From: Roseibacillus sp.
Lineage (GTDB): Bacteria > Verrucomicrobiota > Verrucomicrobiia > Verrucomicrobiales > Akkermansiaceae
Assembly (NCBI GenBank): GCA_029242545.1
Contig: JAQWTV010000039.1
Location: 1 to 44,140 of the forward strand
DNA length: 44,140 bases
Reading direction: 5' to 3'
The position numbers and the translations under genes are program-made. The notes below the pieces were generated by a model. It searched no databases and had not been told where the DNA came from. It worked only from the letters and a program-made list of their open reading frames with translations. Of this stretch, positions 16,605 through 24,897 are shown piece by piece (position 1 is the first letter of the stretch; every line of letters starts with the position of its first letter).

Positions 16605-17669
16605 GTGCCGACGAAAAGAACAGATGATCTGCGTATCGGGGGTATTGACCCTCTGATCTCGCCTGCAGTCCTGTCCTACTACCTCCCTACTACCAAGGAG
16701 GCTGCCGATCTCGTCCACAATGCCCGAGTGGGCGCGGAAGCCATTCTGGGAGGCGAGGATGACCGCCTCCTGGTAGTCATTGGCCCGTGCTCTATTCATG
16801 ACCCTTCCGCCGCCCTTGAGTATGGCTCTCGCCTCAGGCCTCTCATTGATCGATTTTCTGAAGATCTTCATATCGTGATGCGGGTCTATTTTGAGAAACC
16901 CAGGACCACCGTGGGCTGGAAGGGCCTGATCAATGATCCTCATCTGGATAACTCCTTTGACATCAATCGTGGATTAAGAATTGCCCGCGAACTTCTTCTT
17001 GAACTGGCCTCCCTCGGCGTCCCTGCCGGAACAGAATTCCTCGATACGATTTCCCCACAATATATTGCCGACCTCATTGCGTGGGGAGCGATTGGGGCTC
17101 GCACTACCGAGTCGCAAATTCATCGGGAGCTCGCATCCGGACTTTCCATGCCCGTAGGATTCAAGAACGGGACCGGGGGATCCAACCAGATTGCCCTGGA
17201 TGCAATCGGAGCCGCCCGCGAATCTCATCACTTTCTCTCGGTAACCAAGCAGGGTGTCTCTGCCATTGTTACCACCGCAGGCAACAAGGCCTGTCATATG
17301 ATTCTGCGAGGCGGCAGAGACGGTCCTAACTACGATCCAGCAAGTATCGCCGGGGTAGAGTCCCAGCTGACAGAGGCAGGACTAACTCCACGTCTCATGG
17401 TCGATTGCTCCCACGGGAATTCTCAAAAGGATTACCGGAAACAGCCTGAGGTTGCCATGGAGCTCTGCAACCAGATCTCCGAAGGATGCCACTCCATCGC
17501 CGCGGTTATGATTGAATCCCATCTCGTGGAGGGTAACCAGAAACTTGGAGATGATCCGACCTCGCTTGTCTACGGGCAATCGATCACCGATGCCTGCATC
17601 TCATGGCAATCTACCGAGGCCGTCCTGAAGGGGTTTGCTGAGGCCGTCAGAGCCCGGCGCAACCAATAG
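16605..17669 (+). CDS. 3-deoxy-7-phosphoheptulonate (DAHP) synthase, class I AroFGH type
   Basis: The protein has 354 residues from GTG 16605, the start that aligns with E. coli AroG (350 residues, beginning shortly before DDLRI). The frame extends to 16194 without a stop, but that overlaps the LOG gene. Signatures include DDRLLVVIGPCSIHDP, RVYFEKPRTTVGWKGL, GARTTESQIHRELASGLSMPVGFKNGT and VDCSHGNS. It condenses phosphoenolpyruvate with erythrose 4-phosphate, the first step of aromatic amino acid synthesis. The N-terminal part has the layout of feedback-regulated types, but which amino acid inhibits it cannot be told. trpA lies 1.9 kb downstream but is not in the same operon. Confidence 0.93.
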   Translation: MPTKRTDDLRIGGIDPLISPAVLSYYLPTTKEAADLVHNARVGAEAILGGEDDRLLVVIGPCSIHDPSAALEYGSRLRPLIDRFSEDLHIVMRVYFEKPRTTVGWKGLINDPHLDNSFDINRGLRIARELLLELASLGVPAGTEFLDTISPQYIADLIAWGAIGARTTESQIHRELASGLSMPVGFKNGTGGSNQIALDAIGAARESHHFLSVTKQGVSAIVTTAGNKACHMILRGGRDGPNYDPASIAGVESQLTEAGLTPRLMVDCSHGNSQKDYRKQPEVAMELCNQISEGCHSIAAVMIESHLVEGNQKLGDDPTSLVYGQSITDACISWQSTEAVLKGFAEAVRARRNQ

Positions 17670-17680
17670 CCCGATTCCCC

Positions 17681-18082
17681 TTAGTCCAGGAAGACAATCT
17701 TCCCAGCAGCACCTTCCTGTTTCTCCTGCTCCTCGGCCTCGACGCGCGCCTGCGCTTCGTGCTGCTCGGGAGAACAGGAAGTATCAATCGGAGCATCTGG
17801 CTCAGTCTCACTGACCTTTACCAGCCCATTCTCCACCATCCAGGCTTCCACTTCTTCGCCACTCACATCGGGTAGCATCTTACCGTTGATCTCCACACAG
17901 GGAGAAAGTGGCTGTCCCGTCTTCTGCTCCATCTCCCAGCGGAACGCCGGGTTGGCGATGATATCCTTCTCATCATACTCCAGCTCATACTTCCGCATGA
18001 TGGCCCTTACTCCTTCACTCCACCCGCAGTAGGTCTTGAGGTAGCAAGTAATATTTGGGGACTGATCCACTGTTTCGCTCAT
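17681..18082 (-). CDS. Glutaredoxin-like protein with single active-site Cys and charged C-terminal tail
   Basis: The protein has 133 residues. The glutaredoxin fold (about 8-90) carries a CGWS active site (C19), so only the first of the usual two cysteines is present. The cis-proline region reads LSPCVEINGKML, with an extra Cys, and DVSGEEVEAW follows. Residues 95-133 form a Glu/Gln-rich tail with one Cys (TSCSPEQHE). I recall similar proteins in Verrucomicrobia. The role may be thiol-disulfide exchange or deglutathionylation, but this is inferred. It ends 11 bp from the DAHP synthase gene, tail to tail. Confidence 0.85.
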   Translation of the reverse strand: MSETVDQSPNITCYLKTYCGWSEGVRAIMRKYELEYDEKDIIANPAFRWEMEQKTGQPLSPCVEINGKMLPDVSGEEVEAWMVENGLVKVSETEPDAPIDTSCSPEQHEAQARVEAEEQEKQEGAAGKIVFLD

Positions 18083-18193
18083 ATCTTGGCACCCATACTA
18101 CCCCCACTCTCTCCCATCGCAAAACGCATTTTTCTGAATTTGCACTCTCGCTCCAGTCTAAACTACTCCAGTGTCCCTCCCCTGAGAGTTGGC

Positions 18194-18853
18194 ATGACGC
18201 GCCCGACCATTCTTATCAACTTTGCTATCAGTGCTGATGGCAAGATCTCCACTGTGAACAGGGACCCATCCCAGTTCACCTCAGCGCATGATCACAAGCG
18301 CCTCCTGACAATACGAAAGCAAGCAGACGCCCTGCTTGTCGGGCGGGGCACTCTGGAAGCCGACAACATGTCGATGACAATCCCGGCAGAAATGCAGCCA
18401 GCACGCCAACCTCTACGCTGTATTGCGTCGCGCTTCGGCACGTTTGATCTCAAACATCGGGTTTTCCAATCTTCCGGAGGAGCCCTTCACCTTCTTGTTA
18501 CAGAGCCGCCTGAAGATTACGACCCTGCACCTCTGGAAGCGCTGGGGGCTACTATCCACCTTTGCTCACTGGAGGAATTCCTTCGAATCCTGTTCGATGA
18601 TTACGGAGTAAAGAAACTTCTCTGTGAAGGCGGCGGAAGTCTTGTCCGCTCACTGGCCGACCTCGCAGCCATCGACGAGGTTCACCTCACCTGGGCTGCC
18701 CACACACTGTTTGGCGGAGAGGACGCCCCCACAATAACCGGGGGTCTCAGTTCGCATCTCCCGACCTCCCTCACATTCGAGCTCACCCACTTCGAGCCTC
18801 TTGAAAACGGCGAATGCTTCCTGTCCTACCGTCGGACCCAGCCTGAGCCCTAG
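18194..18853 (+). CDS. RibD C-terminal-domain (DHFR-like) reductase
   Basis: The protein has 219 residues from ATG 18194, chosen because the family motif begins right after it (TILINFAISADGKIST). Further signs are the ADALLVGRGTLEADN block and KKLLCEGGGSLVRSL. This is the NADPH-dependent reductase domain of riboflavin biosynthesis protein RibD (pfam01872 type) without the deaminase domain. Standalone versions include pyrimidine reductases and many reductases of unknown substrate. The last bases CTAG are shared with the stop codon of the lipoprotein gene on the other strand. Confidence 0.85.
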   Translation: MTRPTILINFAISADGKISTVNRDPSQFTSAHDHKRLLTIRKQADALLVGRGTLEADNMSMTIPAEMQPARQPLRCIASRFGTFDLKHRVFQSSGGALHLLVTEPPEDYDPAPLEALGATIHLCSLEEFLRILFDDYGVKKLLCEGGGSLVRSLADLAAIDEVHLTWAAHTLFGGEDAPTITGGLSSHLPTSLTFELTHFEPLENGECFLSYRRTQPEP

Positions 18854-19044
18854 TGGCCTTCCTCGTCTTCGTGACCGTCTTCGTGACCGCCGTGCGCGTT
18901 ATGCTCCTTGTATAGACGCTTGGTCCCCCGCTCGTTCTGGTCGATCACGCCATCACCATTCTCATCCACGTCCTCCCAGTGGTGTTGCTCGCAGGCACCC
19001 ACAAAAAAAGCGAAGACAAGCGCCAGTAGACTTACACGTTTCAT
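18850..19044 (-). CDS. Small EF-hand lipoprotein
   Basis: The protein has 64 residues. It starts with a lipoprotein signal (MKRVSLLALVFAFFVGAC, lipidated Cys18). An EF-hand-like calcium loop, DENGDGVIDQNE, fits the DxNxDGxIxxxE pattern. The tail is rich in His, Glu, Asp and Gly (HGGHEDGHEDEEGH) and could bind metal. ATG 19044 is chosen over the longer frame because it starts the signal peptide. The gene follows queD by 37 bp on the same strand. The stop codons of this gene and the converging reductase gene overlap in a CTAG. Confidence 0.7.
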   Translation of the reverse strand: MKRVSLLALVFAFFVGACEQHHWEDVDENGDGVIDQNERGTKRLYKEHNAHGGHEDGHEDEEGH

Positions 19045-19081
19045 CGTAAAGACCGGTAGCGTTTTCCCGGCTAAAAACCAG

Positions 19082-19447
19082 TTAAAACTCACCGCGAAAG
19101 ACACACCGGGCCGTCGGAGTTTCGAAGATCACAATTTCGCACAGCCCTGGGAGATCTTTCTCCAGCTTTTCCCAGAACCAGCCTGCCATCCGCTCAATGG
19201 TGGGACTATCCAACCCCTCGATATCATTTAGGTAACCATGGTCCAACTCCTCCAGCAAGGGCTCCATGGCCAAGCTGATTCGCTTGTGGTCGTAAACCCA
19301 GCCGACCTCCTCGTCGACCTCTCCCTCCACTGAAATCTCCACCTTGAAACTATGCCCATGCATCTGCCGGCACTTGTGGCCCTCGGGCAGGCTCGGCAGG
19401 GTGTGGGCTGCTTCAAAGCGGAATTCCTTGGTCAAGCGGGCACGCAT
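19082..19447 (-). CDS. queD: 6-carboxy-tetrahydropterin synthase QueD (PTPS family)
   Basis: The protein has 121 residues from ATG 19447, preceded by a G-rich stretch; the frame continues to 19489 but adds no conserved sequence. Zinc ligands are His15, His30 and His32 (MHGHSF), and the catalytic Cys26 lies in GHKCRQMHGH. The length and the Cys position fit QueD, which makes 6-carboxy-5,6,7,8-tetrahydropterin on the way to the tRNA base queuosine. A true PTPS is less likely in this context. It is divergent from trpA with 86 bp between. Confidence 0.88.
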   Translation of the reverse strand: MRARLTKEFRFEAAHTLPSLPEGHKCRQMHGHSFKVEISVEGEVDEEVGWVYDHKRISLAMEPLLEELDHGYLNDIEGLDSPTIERMAGWFWEKLEKDLPGLCEIVIFETPTARCVFRGEF

Positions 19448-19533
19448 CGTCCCCGGACTCAACCACGAAGATCTCCCCTTGTCGACCAATCGTCCTTTCC
19501 TCTGGACGCGCTCTCGCTTATTGCTCCCGTGGG

Positions 19534-20337
19534 ATGAGTAACCGTATCGACGCGACCTTCGAAAAACTAAGGAGCAAGGGCGAGAAAGCGTTTGTCGCCT
19601 ACGTAAGCGCCGGCGACCCTGACCTTGAACGCTCCCTGCAGATTATGATCGCGTTGGCGGAAGCCGGAGCCGACATCCTCGAGCTGGGGGTCCCTTTCTC
19701 TGATCCCCTCGCGGATGGGGTGGTAAATCAGGCGGCCGCAGCCCGCGCCCTGGCCGCGGGAAGCAACTCCTCCAGGGTTTTCGAGCTCATCCGCCGTTTT
19801 CGTCAAACCCACGAAGTCCCCATTGTCCTCTTCACCTATCTCAATCCGGTCTACACCTACGGCTACAGCACCTATCATGAGGACGCCTCGAAAGCAGGAG
19901 CCGACGGCATCCTGCTCCTGGATCTTCCTCCGGATGAGGCTGCTCAGAACCACGAAATGGCCGACTCCGCGGGCCTGAAAAAGATTCGCCTGATCGCTCC
20001 CACAACTCCTCCCGAACGCATCGAACTGCTCGCCGGCATGGCGGAGGGTTTCATTTACGCGCTCTCAAGGACAGGGGTGACAGGCTCTCATGGTGGGCCT
20101 TCCGCCCAAATCGGCGACCACGTCGCAGCTATCAAGCAACATACGGAAGTCCCCGTGTGCGTTGGATTCGGAATAGCCACCTCGGAACAGGCGGCTCTAG
20201 TCTCCTCTGTTGCAGATGGCATTGTGGTTGGATCTGCCATCGTAAAGCAGGTGGAACTTCATTGTGATGCACCCAATGTCGCCGATAAGGTCCGCTCCTT
20301 CACCGAGCCGCTCATAGCAGCAGTGAAAGAGGGCTGA
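19534..20337 (+). CDS. trpA: Tryptophan synthase alpha chain
   Basis: The protein has 267 residues, the usual length. The active-site Glu and Asp lie in DILELGVPFSDPLADG. The ALSRTGVTGSHGG block and GFGIATSEQ complete the TIM barrel phosphate site. The alpha chain cleaves indole-3-glycerol phosphate and channels indole to the beta chain. trpB is not adjacent, so the usual trpBA pairing is broken here. trpA heads a long plus-strand run of biosynthetic genes. Confidence 0.96.
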   Translation: MSNRIDATFEKLRSKGEKAFVAYVSAGDPDLERSLQIMIALAEAGADILELGVPFSDPLADGVVNQAAAARALAAGSNSSRVFELIRRFRQTHEVPIVLFTYLNPVYTYGYSTYHEDASKAGADGILLLDLPPDEAAQNHEMADSAGLKKIRLIAPTTPPERIELLAGMAEGFIYALSRTGVTGSHGGPSAQIGDHVAAIKQHTEVPVCVGFGIATSEQAALVSSVADGIVVGSAIVKQVELHCDAPNVADKVRSFTEPLIAAVKEG

Positions 20338-20391
20338 GCTTCAATCTTCCAGGCACCTGCCCTAATCCCAATCTATATCCATGCTATAAAT

Positions 20392-21201
20392 ATGCGTCTG
20401 CCCTTCACCAAAATGAATGGAGCCGGAAACGACTTCGTCGTCATAGACAACCGAGACCTCTCAATCCATCTCGATAGCGCGCAGATCGCCCAGATTTGTA
20501 ATCGGCACCGGGGAGTTGGTGCGGATGGACTTCTTGTAGTAGAGCCCCCCAGAGGCGGGGCTGATTTCAGATTCCGTTACTACAATGCAGATGGCGGTGA
20601 GGCTGAGATGTGCGGCAACGGCGCTCGCTGCTTCGGACGCTACACTTCCCGACTGATACCCGGCGAACGAGATACCCTCAGCTTTGAAACCATCGCCGGC
20701 GACCTCAGCAGCCGCATGATTGGAAACGACGTCGAAGTCACGATGTCGGATCCTTTTGACCTGCAGCTGGATTGCGGGGTCTCGGTAAAAGGACTTGATG
20801 GGCCCATTCACAGCCTGAATACAGGAGTCCCTCACGCCCTTTCTTTCGTGGACAACCTTATGGATTTTGACGTCAGAGGGGTAGGCTCAGCCATCCGCTA
20901 CCATCGTCAATTCCCCAGCGGCACCAATGCCAACTTCGTGGAGGAAATCAAACCCGGGCACATTGCGATCCGAACCTATGAACGGGGAGTTGAGGATGAG
21001 ACTCTGGCTTGCGGCACAGGGATGGTGGCCTGCTCCATAGTATACCACCTGCTGAACGGGATTCCCGCTCCGATCAAAGTGAACGTTCAGGGTGGCGACA
21101 CTCTTGTGATCAGTTTTGAGGGGACCAAGGAAACGGGCTTTCGCAAAGTCACCCTCACGGGTCCGGCCGACTTCGTCTTCGAGGGAGAGATCTCCCTGTA
21201 G
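20392..21201 (+). CDS. dapF: Diaminopimelate epimerase
   Basis: The protein has 269 residues. Both catalytic cysteines are visible in EMCGNGARC and in LACGTGMVAC. It interconverts LL- and meso-diaminopimelate, for lysine and for the peptidoglycan peptide. The start follows an AT-rich stretch (ctataaat) without a Shine-Dalgarno sequence. dapA begins 55 bp after the stop, and dapB follows, so the cluster supplies most of the late DAP pathway. Confidence 0.96.
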   Translation: MRLPFTKMNGAGNDFVVIDNRDLSIHLDSAQIAQICNRHRGVGADGLLVVEPPRGGADFRFRYYNADGGEAEMCGNGARCFGRYTSRLIPGERDTLSFETIAGDLSSRMIGNDVEVTMSDPFDLQLDCGVSVKGLDGPIHSLNTGVPHALSFVDNLMDFDVRGVGSAIRYHRQFPSGTNANFVEEIKPGHIAIRTYERGVEDETLACGTGMVACSIVYHLLNGIPAPIKVNVQGGDTLVISFEGTKETGFRKVTLTGPADFVFEGEISL

Positions 21202-21256
21202 TTCCCGGCATTTTTGCCCTTGCCTCTGTGGTCATCGCTCCCCACTAATCTCCCCC

Positions 21257-22135
21257 ATGTTCGCAGGAAGCTACACGGCCCTTGTAACCCCCTTCCGAGA
21301 TGGCCAGGTCGATTACGAGGCTTTCGAAGCCCTCATCGAACAGCAGGCCAGCGCGGGGATCGACGGAATCGTTCCGGTTGGCACCACGGGGGAGTCACCT
21401 ACCGTCAACCAATCGGAGCATATTGATATTATCAAACAGGCCGTAGGCTTCGCAGGGGGGCGCATGAAGGTTATCGCTGGGACTGGCGCAAATTCGACGA
21501 GCGAGGCAATCCACCTCACAAGGGCAGCCGAAAAGGCGGGCGCGGATGGATCTCTTCAAGTGTGCCCTTACTATAACAAGCCTTCTCAGGAGGGACTCTA
21601 CCAGCATTTCAAAATGGTGGCGAGCGCTTCCTCTCTTCCCCTCATGCTTTACTCGGTTCCCGGACGAAGCGTTATTCAAATCGATATAGAAACTGTTTCC
21701 CGTCTCGCCGAGGACTGCGAGACTATCGTCAGCCTCAAGGAGGCCGGTGGCTCATCTGAACGCGTGAACAAACTCGTTCAGGCAGTGCCCGATTCTTTCA
21801 GCATCCTCTCCGGAGATGACCCTCTCACCGTTCCATTCATATCGGTGGGTGCCCGGGGAGTAGTGTCGGTCGCAGCCAATCTGATTCCTGAGGTCATCGC
21901 CCGACAGGTCAAGCTACTACTTGCGGGCTCCTTCCCGGAAGCTCTGCAAATACAAAAACGCTATTATCCACTCCTGAATACCTTAATGACTCTCGACACC
22001 AACCCGGTTCCCATAAAGAGCGCCCTTGCGCTCTGTGGCCGGTGCACTCCTGAGTTTCGCCTTCCTCTCGTCGGGCTGACGGCTGAAAAAACTGAGGCCC
22101 TGCGAGCGATCCTCGCCAATTTCGAACTTATCTGA
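21257..22135 (+). CDS. dapA: 4-hydroxy-tetrahydrodipicolinate synthase
   Basis: The protein has 292 residues from ATG 21257, matching E. coli DapA (292). The frame is open upstream into dapF, but that extension is not conserved. The Schiff-base Lys is in SLKEAGG. The catalytic Tyr is in CPYYNKPSQEGLY, and the start has TALVTPFRDG with GTTGESPT. It condenses pyruvate with aspartate semialdehyde, the first committed step of DAP/lysine synthesis. No ribosome-binding site is apparent (pyrimidine-rich leader). Confidence 0.96.
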   Translation: MFAGSYTALVTPFRDGQVDYEAFEALIEQQASAGIDGIVPVGTTGESPTVNQSEHIDIIKQAVGFAGGRMKVIAGTGANSTSEAIHLTRAAEKAGADGSLQVCPYYNKPSQEGLYQHFKMVASASSLPLMLYSVPGRSVIQIDIETVSRLAEDCETIVSLKEAGGSSERVNKLVQAVPDSFSILSGDDPLTVPFISVGARGVVSVAANLIPEVIARQVKLLLAGSFPEALQIQKRYYPLLNTLMTLDTNPVPIKSALALCGRCTPEFRLPLVGLTAEKTEALRAILANFELI

Positions 22136-22154
22136 ACGGCCTTCCCTCATTCTC

Positions 22155-22889
22155 ATGAACATCGTTATTACTGGTCGCTCGGGGCGTATGGGCCTCGCCG
22201 TCGCCGAGGCTGTGGACAAGCACCCCGACACCTCGATTCATGGAACCCACGATACTGACGAGGATCTGATTTCTGTGCTCACAGGCGCAGACGTCGTCAT
22301 TGATTTCACTATTCATTCCTTCACGTCTCACCTCATCGAGAGCGCACTCGTCAATAGCACGGCGTTAGTAATCGGGACAACCGGACACAGTGATGAGGAG
22401 AGGGCAGCTATCCAAGATGCCTCACAGAGCATTCCGATCGTTTGCGCTCCCAATTTCTCGGTCGGAGTGAACACCCTCTTCTGGCTCACGAGACGCGCAG
22501 CCCGCATCCTTGGCAACGATCACTTCGACATTGAGGTGACCGAAATGCACCACCGGCACAAGATTGATGCCCCATCAGGAACTGCCCGGCGCCTCCTCGA
22601 GATCCTGAACGAGGAAACCGCAACTTCCTACGACGGTGACGTCTCACATGGCCGAGTCGGAATTACCGGTGAGCGCCCCTCAAGCCAGATTGGAATGCAT
22701 ACCCTGCGGGGTGGTGATGTTGTGGGGGATCACACTGTGATGTTCGCCGCTGATGGGGAGCGGGTCGAACTTACTCACAAAGCCTCCAGCCGCATGACTT
22801 TTGCCTCCGGGGCAGTGCAGGCTGCCCTCTGGCTGAAGAACAAGGACCCCGGCCTTTATGACATGCAGGATGTTCTGGGGCTTGAGTAG
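22155..22889 (+). CDS. dapB: 4-hydroxy-tetrahydrodipicolinate reductase
   Basis: The protein has 244 residues. The nucleotide-binding loop is GRSGRMG, and the catalytic motif is EMHHRHKIDAPSGTA, with the paired His and the Lys of the family. It reduces the DapA product with NAD(P)H. It starts 19 bp after dapA in the same direction, so the two consecutive enzymes are co-transcribed. Confidence 0.96.
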   Translation: MNIVITGRSGRMGLAVAEAVDKHPDTSIHGTHDTDEDLISVLTGADVVIDFTIHSFTSHLIESALVNSTALVIGTTGHSDEERAAIQDASQSIPIVCAPNFSVGVNTLFWLTRRAARILGNDHFDIEVTEMHHRHKIDAPSGTARRLLEILNEETATSYDGDVSHGRVGITGERPSSQIGMHTLRGGDVVGDHTVMFAADGERVELTHKASSRMTFASGAVQAALWLKNKDPGLYDMQDVLGLE

Positions 22890-22938
22890 CAACCCCGCGC
22901 CCAACACCAACTGGGCCCACCAGTGAAACAACGTCCTG

Positions 22939-23466
22939 ATGGACTCTGCAGCATCAAGAATGGTCCGCGCCGGAATCGCGCTGGGATCAAACCTCGGTAA
23001 TCGAATTTCCAATTTGCGTGCTGCCCGCGATCTTCTCCGAAAACTCACGCCCGGAGACCCAGCTTACATACAGGCTCCAATCTACTGCAGCTGCCCGGCA
23101 AACTGTCCTGCGGACTCTCCTGACTTCTTTAACACGGTCGTCGAAATCAACTACAACGGGACTCCTGCTCAGCTCTTGGTGCAGACTCAGGCTATCGAAG
23201 TCCAACTCGGGCGCATTCCCGATACTCCTCCGAACTCTCCCCGGGTCATCGACCTCGACATCCTCTATCTCGGCGAACAAATTGCCGATTCCGACAACCT
23301 TGTCATTCCCCACCCCCGAATGACGCAGCGACGCTTTGTCCTGGAACCACTGTCAGACATACGGCCCTCCATGACCTTACCCGGGGATTCTGTATCGGTT
23401 CTTGACCACCTGAGATCTCTCAATCCCGACGTGGCCCAGCTTACTCTCGTGGAAGCTGAGTGGTAA
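22939..23466 (+). CDS. folK: 2-amino-4-hydroxy-6-hydroxymethyldihydropteridine diphosphokinase
   Basis: The protein has 175 residues. HPPK marks are AGIALGSNLGNR near the N-terminus, PRVIDLDILYLG and the IPHPRMTQRRFVLEPL block. It transfers pyrophosphate from ATP to the pterin, one step before dihydropteroate synthase in folate synthesis. A second ATG at 22960 is possible. An insertion with C-x-C-x3-C (SCPANCPADS) is unusual for the family, and its meaning is unclear. It lies 49 bp after dapB. Confidence 0.94.
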   Translation: MDSAASRMVRAGIALGSNLGNRISNLRAARDLLRKLTPGDPAYIQAPIYCSCPANCPADSPDFFNTVVEINYNGTPAQLLVQTQAIEVQLGRIPDTPPNSPRVIDLDILYLGEQIADSDNLVIPHPRMTQRRFVLEPLSDIRPSMTLPGDSVSVLDHLRSLNPDVAQLTLVEAEW

Positions 23467-23595
23467 CGGGCGGGAAATCCCTGCCGACAACTTCCTGACA
23501 GGCTCTCGCAGGAGCCACGCCATGGAGTGGTGAAATCTCGAGATCTTTTTCTCACGGGGACTAGCATCCCAGAGGGACAGTGCTATGACAGAAAC

Positions 23596-24375
23596 GTGGA
23601 TGTTACAGATAAGTGTGCCGCGCTGCGGGCGCGAAAGACCGAAGGTCCACCCATCGCAGCCCTGACTGCCTGGGACTATCCCACCGCCCGTCTTCTGGAT
23701 GAGTCAGGAGTTGACCTGATTCTCGTAGGAGACTCTCTGGGCATGGTCGTCCTGGGCTTTCCCGACACCACCCATGTAACTATTGACCACATGACTCATC
23801 ACGTGGCTGCCGCGGCACGGGGTTGCCGGAAGGCCTTGCTAGTTGGTGATCTGCCCATTCATTCCTACGACGACGATCTGGCTGCCATAAGGAATGCACG
23901 TATTCTGATCGAGGCCGGGGCTGAGGCTGTCAAACTTGAAGGTGGCGCGGAACAGGCAGGAAAAGTCAGGGCTCTCACCGCGGAGGGCATCCCAGTTGTT
24001 GGTCACGTAGGTATGCTGCCACAGAGAGTAAAAGAGGAAGGCGGCTACCGGAGGAAAGGCAGGTCTGCCGACGAACTCTCGGCCCTGATCGAAGGAGCCT
24101 CGGCTCTTGAGGACGCGGGCTGCTTTGCTCTGGTCCTTGAAAGCGTAGTTCAGGAATCGGCAAGGCAGGTCACCCATAAAACCATGGTTCCAACTATCGG
24201 AATCGGTTGCGGAATAGGGAATTGTGATGGTGAAATTGCCGTGACCTCTGACATCATCGGATCATACCCGTGGTTTGTCCCTCCCTTTGCCAGAAGCCGT
24301 GCGGATGTTGCCGGCGAGATCAGAAAATCGGTTACGGCCTACGTCGCTGCTTGCCATAACTCTACGCCATCCTAG
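23596..24375 (+). CDS. panB: 3-methyl-2-oxobutanoate hydroxymethyltransferase
   Basis: The protein has 259 residues from GTG 23596, the start that best fits PanB length; an in-frame GTG at 23527 would add 23 residues that do not resemble the family. Signatures are LVGDSLGMVVLGF, VKLEGGAE and VGHVGMLPQ, which contain the Mg- and ketopantoate-binding residues. It adds a hydroxymethyl group from methylene-tetrahydrofolate to ketoisovalerate, the first step of pantothenate synthesis. That links it to the folate genes around it. panC is not present. Confidence 0.93.
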   Translation: MDVTDKCAALRARKTEGPPIAALTAWDYPTARLLDESGVDLILVGDSLGMVVLGFPDTTHVTIDHMTHHVAAAARGCRKALLVGDLPIHSYDDDLAAIRNARILIEAGAEAVKLEGGAEQAGKVRALTAEGIPVVGHVGMLPQRVKEEGGYRRKGRSADELSALIEGASALEDAGCFALVLESVVQESARQVTHKTMVPTIGIGCGIGNCDGEIAVTSDIIGSYPWFVPPFARSRADVAGEIRKSVTAYVAACHNSTPS

Positions 24376-24383
24376 GCGAGTTC

Positions 24384-24791
24384 ATGATTGGTCAGGACAA
24401 ACGTGAAGCCCTGAAGCGAAGGATGGCCAGCCTTGGAATTCTGGAGGATGACCTCATCGAGCGATTTATCAGAGGCACTGGTCACGGGGGACAGAAAATC
24501 AACAAAACCAGCTCCTGCGTCTACCTTCATCACCAACCGAGCGGAATCGAAATCAAGTGCCAAGCTCAGCGCTCCCGCGAGATGAACCGCTTCCTCGCCC
24601 GTCGAGAAATCTGTGATCGCATTGAGGAAATCGAAAAGGGACGGCAGTCCAAGCGGCAGCAGAAAATCGAAAAAATTCGCCGGCAGAAACGGCGAAGATC
24701 CCGCCGCCAGAGGCAACGGGATGTTGGGCTCAAGCGGCAGCATGGACAGAAAAAGGAACTCCGTAGAAAGCCCGGCAGAGAAGAAGCCTGA
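24384..24791 (+). CDS. Peptide chain release factor-like (RF-1 domain) protein
   Basis: The protein has 135 residues. It carries a GGQ loop in GTGHGGQKINKTSSCV, the peptidyl-tRNA hydrolysis motif. It lacks the codon-recognition domains of RF1/RF2. The C-terminal 45 residues are extremely basic (K/R/Q-rich), as in ribosome-rescue hydrolases such as ArfB and mitochondrial MTRFR. It may release stalled peptides without a stop codon. It starts 8 bp after panB, so the genes are co-transcribed. Confidence 0.85.
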   Translation: MIGQDKREALKRRMASLGILEDDLIERFIRGTGHGGQKINKTSSCVYLHHQPSGIEIKCQAQRSREMNRFLARREICDRIEEIEKGRQSKRQQKIEKIRRQKRRRSRRQRQRDVGLKRQHGQKKELRRKPGREEA

Positions 24792-24897
24792 TTTCCGCAG
24801 GTTGTGCCGAGGCCCACGGCTCTTTCAGGTATGCAAAGTTGCTCTAAACTGCATTTTTTTAGCGTCTTTCGATTCATTAGTGATTTAAAATCGGCTC

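Noticed and set aside
16482-16943. Upstream extension of the LOG-family frame (and of the DAHP synthase frame back to 16194)
   Set aside because: The two frames overlap on opposite strands; conserved sequence starts only at 16481 for LOG and around 16605 for DAHP synthase.
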